Assembly (NCBI GenBank): GCA_963669265.1
Contig: OY769916.1
Span: 2,914,001 to 2,978,000 of the forward strand
Direction of reading: 5' to 3'
Source: SZUA-547 sp963669265
GTDB taxonomy: Bacteria > Pseudomonadota > Alphaproteobacteria > Rhodobacterales > Rhodobacteraceae
DNA: 64,000 nt
The position numbers and the translations under genes are program-made. This document shows, in pieces, positions 59,146 through 64,000 of the stretch. Under the pieces are notes generated by a model, which was not told the origin of the DNA, searched no databases, and saw only the letters and a program-made list of their open reading frames with translations. Within the stretch, counting starts at the first letter, position 1; each line of letters opens with the position of its first letter.

Positions 59146-60231
59146 TTAAGGTCCCGGCGCGCCAGTTCCAAGACCATCCGCGCCGATGCGGGTCGCCACC
59201 AGCTCCGCCAGGGTTTTCGCGGCGCGCTCCGTCTCACGCAAAGGCGTGTATTCCCAGCTTTCTAGCGTCCCCGCAAAGCATCGCGAGGCGCCATGCGCGC
59301 TCAAGGCGTTGTGAAAATCGCGCAGTTTGTCGTCGAGGCCGGAGATTCGGAACACATGCACCGGCAGGCAGGTCGACGCCGCCTCAGACGCCATGTTGAC
59401 CGAATCTTCCGTCACGAGCACGGCCTCGGCGAGGCCGAGAATGCCGGGATAGGGGTTGTCGTTCTCGCCGTCCCAGATCCAGCATCGGTCGGCCGGGCAT
59501 CGCTCCCTCAACGCTGTCAGTAGGGCGGGGTCGGTGCGGCGGGATGGGGTGACCATCAGACCCGCGCTTTGCGCGAGCGCCCCCATGTGGTCAAGGAAAC
59601 GGCCGCCATCCTCCTCGCTCCAGACGGCGCTATTGCTCGGCCCGCCCAATAACACGGCCACACGCGGCGACGGCAGATGCGCCAGACGGTCCCGCCAGCG
59701 AGCCGCCTCCACCTCGATGCGTTCCGGCGTCAGGCGATTGACCGCGCCAAGGGTGGAGAGCGAATTCGCGGCCGTCAGGCCATCATGTTGCGGCGAGATC
59801 ACAAGATCAAAGGCGGCCAGATCCATTTGCGGATCGAGAATTTGCGCGGCGACCAGAGCGCCGCCCGCGCGGCGCGAGATCCGGCGCATGGCGGCGACGA
59901 TGGGTGCGCTCCGGCGTCCGGTTCCGATCACGACCTCCGGCCAAGGCTGCGCCAGCGCCGCGCCGCGATCCTCAAGCGCCGAGAACGGCCAGCCATTCTC
60001 CCGCGCGCCCGGCGCCGACCAGAGTCGCGCGGGCAGAAGGTGATAAGGGGATTTGAGCGCGATGCGTTTTGTCTCGACCCGCCAATCCACGCCGGAACCG
60101 GCGCGCGCCTCTTGCGCGAACGCATGAGCGAGACCCAGCGCCTGAGATTCGTTGCCGGCCCGTCCATCGGTGACCGCCCAGACCGCCCGCGCTGGCGGAT
60201 ATGCCGAAATCTCCGGTTCCGATGTTTTCAT
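59146..60231 (-). CDS. mitochondrial fission ELM1 family protein
   Basis: 361 residues. The family shares the GT-B-like architecture: AVWAVTDGRAGNESQALGLAHAFAQEARAG at the N-terminus, PWPEVVIGTGRRSAPIVAAM, DPQMDLAAFDLVISPQHD, RVAVLLGGPSNSAVWSEEDG and the C-terminal AVLVTEDSVNMASEAASTCLPVHVFRI. Eukaryotic ELM1 acts in mitochondrial fission; the bacterial role is unknown, though the glycosyltransferase-like fold hints at envelope glycans. It follows the usual trxB / ELM1 / Lrp arrangement of this lineage. Confidence 0.88.
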   Translation of the reverse strand: MKTSEPEISAYPPARAVWAVTDGRAGNESQALGLAHAFAQEARAGSGVDWRVETKRIALKSPYHLLPARLWSAPGARENGWPFSALEDRGAALAQPWPEVVIGTGRRSAPIVAAMRRISRRAGGALVAAQILDPQMDLAAFDLVISPQHDGLTAANSLSTLGAVNRLTPERIEVEAARWRDRLAHLPSPRVAVLLGGPSNSAVWSEEDGGRFLDHMGALAQSAGLMVTPSRRTDPALLTALRERCPADRCWIWDGENDNPYPGILGLAEAVLVTEDSVNMASEAASTCLPVHVFRISGLDDKLRDFHNALSAHGASRCFAGTLESWEYTPLRETERAAKTLAELVATRIGADGLGTGAPGP

Positions 60232-60348
60232 TTGTTGCTCTATTGGGTAATTTTATTATGTTTAGAACTGGTTCTCGGCAATCGCGTAGCGTATGACCGC
60301 AGGATGCAACAGAGACGGCTGTAGATGCCAGCCCCAAGGGACCACCGG

Positions 60349-60849
60349 ATGCCGCATACCAAACTCGACTCCATCGACCGCAAGATTCTCGCGGAGCTTC
60401 AGGCCGATGGTCGCATGACCAATGTAGAGCTTTCGCGCCGGGTCGGGATCTCTGCGCCACCTTGTTTGCGTCGGGTTCGGGTGCTGGAGGAAGCCGGGTA
60501 TATCAATGGCTACCACGCTCATGTAGACGCCAAATCGCTGGGTTTCGAGGTGATGGTCTTCGCAATGGTCGGGCTGTCCAGCCAGGCCGAGGCCGACCTT
60601 GTGGCGTTTGAAGAGCGCGCCCGCGACTGGCCGCTGGTCCGCGAATGCCACATGCTGAACGGCGAAATCGATTTCATTCTGAAATGCGCCGCGCCCGATC
60701 TCTCCACATTTCAGTCATTTCTGACCGAGGAGCTGACATCGGCGCCGAACGTGGCCAGCGTGAAGACCTCGCTTGTGATCCGCGACGCCAAGGACGAACC
60801 CGGCGTCCCGTTCGAGGTGCTCGAAGAGAGAATTATAGCGGGCGGCTAG
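60349..60849 (+). CDS. Lrp/AsnC family transcriptional regulator
   Basis: 166 residues. The N-terminal winged helix-turn-helix KLDSIDRKILAELQADGRMTNVELSRRVGISAPPCLRRVRVLEEAGYINGYHAHVDAKSLGFEV is followed by the RAM (AsnC ligand) domain ending LVIRDAKDEPGVPFEVL. It senses amino acids or similar ligands and controls neighbouring genes. The ATG at 60349 gives the family-typical MPHTKLDSIDRK start; an ATG at 60325 is also in frame. It is divergent from the ELM1 gene. Confidence 0.9.
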   Translation: MPHTKLDSIDRKILAELQADGRMTNVELSRRVGISAPPCLRRVRVLEEAGYINGYHAHVDAKSLGFEVMVFAMVGLSSQAEADLVAFEERARDWPLVRECHMLNGEIDFILKCAAPDLSTFQSFLTEELTSAPNVASVKTSLVIRDAKDEPGVPFEVLEERIIAGG

Positions 60850-60944
60850 GCCGCCGCCAAACCAACTGAAATTGAAGGTCTAAGCGACTGGCGGACGATT
60901 GACGTCCCTCGCCAGCGCATTTGCGCCAGCGGATCGTTAAACCA

Positions 60945-60978
60945 CAAAAAATCGCGGCCGGCGCATTGCCGGCCGCGA
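60945..60978 (-). terminator. rho-independent terminator of the porin gene
   Basis: On the minus strand: stem TCGCGGCCGGC (60978-60968) / GCCGGCCGCGA (60962-60952), five-base loop, then a run of T (60951-60945). A very strong stem 34 bases after the porin stop. Confidence 0.88.
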
Positions 60979-61011
60979 CTATGTCGAGAGCCAATCTGGC
61001 TGTTGGGCTGA

Positions 61012-62055
61012 TTAGAAGCTCAGGCCCAAGCTGGTGCCGATGGCGAACTCGTTGTCGAGGTCTTCGGTCGGCGAACCGTACTCGACGATGCCGGCGATAG
61101 TGACACCCGGCGCCAAGGCGTAATCGACCTCGGCGTTGATGCCCCAATCACCGTCCAGATCATCGTCGTCAGCGTCGATGTTCTGCGCCCAGTTCAGGAA
61201 GAAGCCCCAGGGGCCCATTCCGTGCTCGATGCCGAGCGACAGGACCTGACGATCGTCGTCAGCGCCGTCCGGGCCTTCGTCGTCGATCCAGCGACCACCA
61301 ACCGAAGTGGAGCCGAAGATGCCGACCTCAGCCGCGATGGCCAGGTTGGCGCCGAAATCGGCGTCGTCGTCAGCATCCGCATAGACGACCGAGACACCGA
61401 GATCGAAGTCTTCGGTGATGTCGCCGCGATAGCGGGCGCCAACTTCCCAAGCGCTGGTGTCGGTGACCGTGAGGTCGTTCTGAGCAACACCCTCGGTGCT
61501 GGACTGCGGAACCCAGGAGGCGCCGGCGGTGAAGCCATAGAAGTTCGGCGTGAAGTAGGAGATCTTCAGATCGTCGCCGGTGTCGTCGCCGTCGGCGTCG
61601 ATCGTGACGTTGGAGACGTTCGAGAAGTGATCCCAAAGGTAGCCGTCGCCGTCACCCACACAAGAGAACGAGCAGCCCGGAGGCGTGATGTTCAGCTTGT
61701 CGGAAGCGCCGTCGTCGTTGCCGATCTCGACACGACCGAAGGAGCCGCTGATGTACGCGTTGTACTCGTCGGCGTCGCCGGACAGACCATCGGGATCAAA
61801 GTCGAAGCGGTAGCCGAAGGTGATGCCGTTATCCGCAACGATGTTGAAGTCGAAGATGATCTGCGAGTCGTTGATCAGGCCAATGCTGTCGCAATCGCCG
61901 CCGCAGGCACCGTCATCGTCGGTATCGACATATGCGATGCCCAGCTCGGCGGAGCCGCCCATGGAGGCCGACCATTCAGCCGCCGAAGCGCCGGTCGTCA
62001 GCGCTGTCGAGGCCAGAAGAGCGACGCCAAGGGCCGCCCATTTAGTGTTAGACAT
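61012..62055 (-). CDS. outer-membrane porin
   Basis: 347 residues. A cleavable signal peptide (MSNTKWAALGVALLASTALTTGASAA) precedes alternating hydrophobic strands of a 16-stranded general porin, closing in ...EFAIGTSLGLSF with the C-terminal Phe used in barrel assembly. The protein is very rich in Asp, especially in predicted surface loops (DTDDDGACGGDCDS, DADDDDLDGDWG), and has four Cys in two loop pairs. It allows passive diffusion of small solutes. A strong GGGGGA ribosome site and the strong terminator suggest high expression. Confidence 0.93.
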   Translation of the reverse strand: MSNTKWAALGVALLASTALTTGASAAEWSASMGGSAELGIAYVDTDDDGACGGDCDSIGLINDSQIIFDFNIVADNGITFGYRFDFDPDGLSGDADEYNAYISGSFGRVEIGNDDGASDKLNITPPGCSFSCVGDGDGYLWDHFSNVSNVTIDADGDDTGDDLKISYFTPNFYGFTAGASWVPQSSTEGVAQNDLTVTDTSAWEVGARYRGDITEDFDLGVSVVYADADDDADFGANLAIAAEVGIFGSTSVGGRWIDDEGPDGADDDRQVLSLGIEHGMGPWGFFLNWAQNIDADDDDLDGDWGINAEVDYALAPGVTIAGIVEYGSPTEDLDNEFAIGTSLGLSF

Positions 62056-62226
62056 TTTAGTCCCCCGTTTATTGGTTCGAATCAGTGATGCCTAAACAAA
62101 CGGAATCCCCCGGAAAAATCCAACGAGACCGAACGAGATTGTCCGGAAATGACTCTATGCCGGAGCGTGTGTTGCGTCGGCGACACGATTATTGGGCCCT
62201 CCGCGGTCAATCTGACTCACATGGGG

Positions 62227-63018
62227 TCAATTGGGCATTGCTGCGTCTGCGAGGCTGATCACCGAGATTTGCCGTCCATAGTCTTCCTCGCTGCGGTGAG
62301 TCGCCCTGCGATAGCTGTAAAAACGCGCCTCGTCTTCATAGGTGCAGCGCCCGACCCACGCGGCGTCTATCCCCTCTTCGCGCAACCGGCGCAGGCAATA
62401 ACCCGGCAGGTCGAACATGGCGTGTCCATCACGCTCGGCCCCCGCGAAAAACCGCTGGTTTTCAGGGTCTTCGTCGAGGAACCGATCTATGAATTCCGGA
62501 CCGACTTCGTAATTACGCTGGCTGATCGTCGGTCCGACGGATGCGGCGATCGCCTCGCGTCGCGCGCCGAGGCCGATCATCTTCGCGACCACCGCGCTTA
62601 GCACCCCGCCAAGGGCGCCGCCCCATCCCGCATGTGCGGCGCCGATTACTCCGGCTTCGGCGTCGGCGAGAAGCACCGGCGCGCAATCGGCGGTCAGGAT
62701 CCCCAGTCCGACGCCCGGCGTATTCGTCGCCATCGCGTCGGCCTGCGGCGCGTCCTGTGGCGAAAATGACTCATCAATAATCACCACCCGGTCCGAATGA
62801 ACTTGGTAAACGGAGAGCAAATTCTCTGGCAAGACCTCGGCGTAAGCGGCGGCGCGACGCCGATTTTCCTCAACCGCTGTCCGGTCGTCATTGGACCCTC
62901 TGCCGCAATTCAGGCCCTCATAAAGTCCGGTTGATGCGCCGCCGACACGGGTGAGGAAGCCATGCCGCACTCCCGGAAGGCATAGATTGTCAGCCTGAAT
63001 CGCGTCGACTTTGGTCAT
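62227..63018 (-). CDS. pgeF: peptidoglycan editing factor PgeF (multicopper polyphenol oxidase / laccase-domain family)
   Basis: 263 residues. The zinc-binding His/Cys/His set is in VYQVHSDRVV, LTADCAPVLLAD and AAHAGWGGAL, as in YfiH/YlmD. PgeF removes misplaced L-Ser from muropeptides; purine nucleoside activity is reported for the human relative. It overlaps the upstream methyltransferase gene by four bases (ATGA). Between it and the porin are about 170 bases with no clear gene. Confidence 0.93.
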   Translation of the reverse strand: MTKVDAIQADNLCLPGVRHGFLTRVGGASTGLYEGLNCGRGSNDDRTAVEENRRRAAAYAEVLPENLLSVYQVHSDRVVIIDESFSPQDAPQADAMATNTPGVGLGILTADCAPVLLADAEAGVIGAAHAGWGGALGGVLSAVVAKMIGLGARREAIAASVGPTISQRNYEVGPEFIDRFLDEDPENQRFFAGAERDGHAMFDLPGYCLRRLREEGIDAAWVGRCTYEDEARFYSYRRATHRSEEDYGRQISVISLADAAMPN

Positions 63019-64000
63019 TTCTCCTCCTCATTCATAGGGGCGGGCACGCCCGGCGGCGTCGCGATTCCAGGCGTGGTCAGCGTCAGTACCTTAAAGAGTC
63101 GGCCCATTTCTTGGTCCGATGTCAGGCGCGCCGTCTGCGATCTCAACTCCGCGGCCCGGTCCGGATTGCGTCGCGACAGCGCATCACATCGTTCGTTTAC
63201 GCCAAGAGCCGACAGGAACGCGCCTTGCGTGGTCAAGGGAAACGCGTTTGCGCCAGCCTCGGTCACGGCGCGCTCCAGCGCGGTGAAGTTCACATGCGCC
63301 GTCAGATCCGCGTTTCCGGGCACCTTGAGCGGATCGGCGAATGCGTGATCCTCAAGCGCCTGAAACGTGTCGCCGCCATTGGCCGGCGCCGTATCCTCAC
63401 TATAGCCATAGTCGATCAGCAGCGCTGCGCCCGGATGCGTCGCCAATCGGGCGCCGATCTCTGCGGCGATGCTTTCGGACGCCGGCGAGACTTCAATGAT
63501 GGCGCCGTTGGGCGCATTTCTGGCGCGATCCTTCGGAACACGCGCCGGCAAATCGGTCAGCGGGGTCAAGCCGAATGTGAGATTCTCTCCCGTCAGGCCC
63601 ACCATCCGCTCGCGCCACCCGTCGCCAGAGCGATGAAACTGGCGAATGGGCAGGGCGTCGAAGAACTCGTTCGCGAGCAGTATCATCGGTCCACCCGGAA
63701 CATCGCCCAAGGCGTCCGCCCAGTTGGCGTTCGGAACACGCGCGGCCTGCGCGCGTCTGAGCGACGGGCTTGTCTCCACCAGCCAGATCTCTGAGGCGTT
63801 GATAAAGGCCGGGTCCAGCGCGGCGGCCCGCAGCGCATCGGCCATTAGAGTCCCGCGGCCTGGCCCGAGCTCCACCAGTCGGAATGGGTCCGGCGCGCCC
63901 AAATCCCGCCAAACCGCGACGGCCCAGAGCCCCAGCATCTCACCGAACATCTGGCTGATCTCCGGCGCGGTGATGAAGTCGCCTGCTGCGCCCAGCGGGT
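63015..64000 (-). CDS. NDUFAF7/MidA-type (COG1565) SAM-dependent methyltransferase, C-terminal part (gene starts beyond the window)
   Basis: The frame is open to the window edge: PLGAAGDFITAPEISQMFGEMLGLWAVAVWRDLG is the usual N-terminal third. The SAM motif is VELGPGRGTLMADALRAA, then NEFFDALPIRQFHR and ALLIDYGYSEDTAPANGGDTFQALEDHAF. The mitochondrial relative methylates an Arg of complex I subunit NDUFS2; in bacteria a similar role is inferred. An ATG at 63950 is internal. It is the gene before pgeF, as usual in Rhodobacterales after lgt. Confidence 0.92.
   Translation of the reverse strand, partial: PLGAAGDFITAPEISQMFGEMLGLWAVAVWRDLGAPDPFRLVELGPGRGTLMADALRAAALDPAFINASEIWLVETSPSLRRAQAARVPNANWADALGDVPGGPMILLANEFFDALPIRQFHRSGDGWRERMVGLTGENLTFGLTPLTDLPARVPKDRARNAPNGAIIEVSPASESIAAEIGARLATHPGAALLIDYGYSEDTAPANGGDTFQALEDHAFADPLKVPGNADLTAHVNFTALERAVTEAGANAFPLTTQGAFLSALGVNERCDALSRRNPDRAAELRSQTARLTSDQEMGRLFKVLTLTTPGIATPPGVPAPMNEEEK

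Overview
The window is a GC-rich, gene-dense piece of an alphaproteobacterial chromosome, most like Rhodobacterales (Rhodobacteraceae/Paracoccaceae). This rests on the gene order recO / DUF1491 / era / rnc / lepB / acpS / pdxJ / DUF2062 / pyrE / rsh / rpoZ, the trxB-ELM1-Lrp group, the lineage-typical families TIGR02302, DUF2852, NYN/UPF-type RNase and MJ0042 zinc ribbon, and two diagnostic ethylmalonyl-CoA pathway enzymes (mcd and mcl1). An Asp-rich porin fits a marine or brackish habit. No rRNA, tRNA, CRISPR array, prophage or transposase was seen. The window starts inside a gamma-glutamyltransferase gene and ends inside a NDUFAF7-type methyltransferase gene.

Layout. 1-5.7 kb: ggt end, MAPEG, TauE/SafE permease, FkbM methyltransferase, mcd, META lipoprotein. 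5.7-17.5 kb: a long minus-strand housekeeping block (Tag-like glycosylase, recO, AEC carrier, DUF1491, era, rnc, lepB, acpS, two LysE exporters, pdxJ, DUF2062, pyrE, rsh, rpoZ), much of it with 4-base start/stop overlaps. 17.8-21.7 kb: plus-strand NYN nuclease, family 5 uracil-DNA glycosylase, panD, ispH, methyltransferase, rnhA. 21.7-27.1 kb: secreted protein, TRIC channel, GNAT, YeaQ-like, fmt, a catalytically degenerate deformylase, def, patB. 27.3-29.4 kb: a tandem array of small unknown helical proteins on near-identical 5' regions. 29.7-42 kb: mcl1, accA, ftsE-ftsX-plsC with unknown small genes, MJ0042 protein, TIGR02302, lysA, LptM-like lipoprotein, argH. 42-47 kb: tlpA and a six-Cys partner, hbd, etfAB, cobalamin adenosyltransferase, twin-TM protein. 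47-57 kb: accessory genes including two frames broken by a single TAG, a gene flanked by duplicated terminators, a periplasmic ankyrin protein, two SDRs, an AI-2E exporter and parC. 57-64 kb: DUF2799 pair, trxB, ELM1, Lrp, porin, pgeF, COG1565 methyltransferase.

How the genes fit together. Mcd and Mcl1 are two steps of C2/acetyl-CoA assimilation through ethylmalonyl-CoA. Hbd, AccA, EtfAB (electron acceptor for acyl-CoA dehydrogenases) and the ATP:cob(I)alamin adenosyltransferase (cofactor for the two B12 mutases of that route) support the same metabolism. The rest is mostly translation, cell division, stringent response and envelope maintenance.

The strongest candidate for something undescribed is the 27.3-29.4 kb array: three close paralogues plus one divergent relative. 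Each encodes a short Thr-rich, Cys-free N-terminus followed by a predicted helix / LPP turn / helix. They sit in about 590-600 bp units whose promoter region and 3' flank are also repeated. A fifth, distant and now amber-interrupted relative appears to lie at 47.2 kb.
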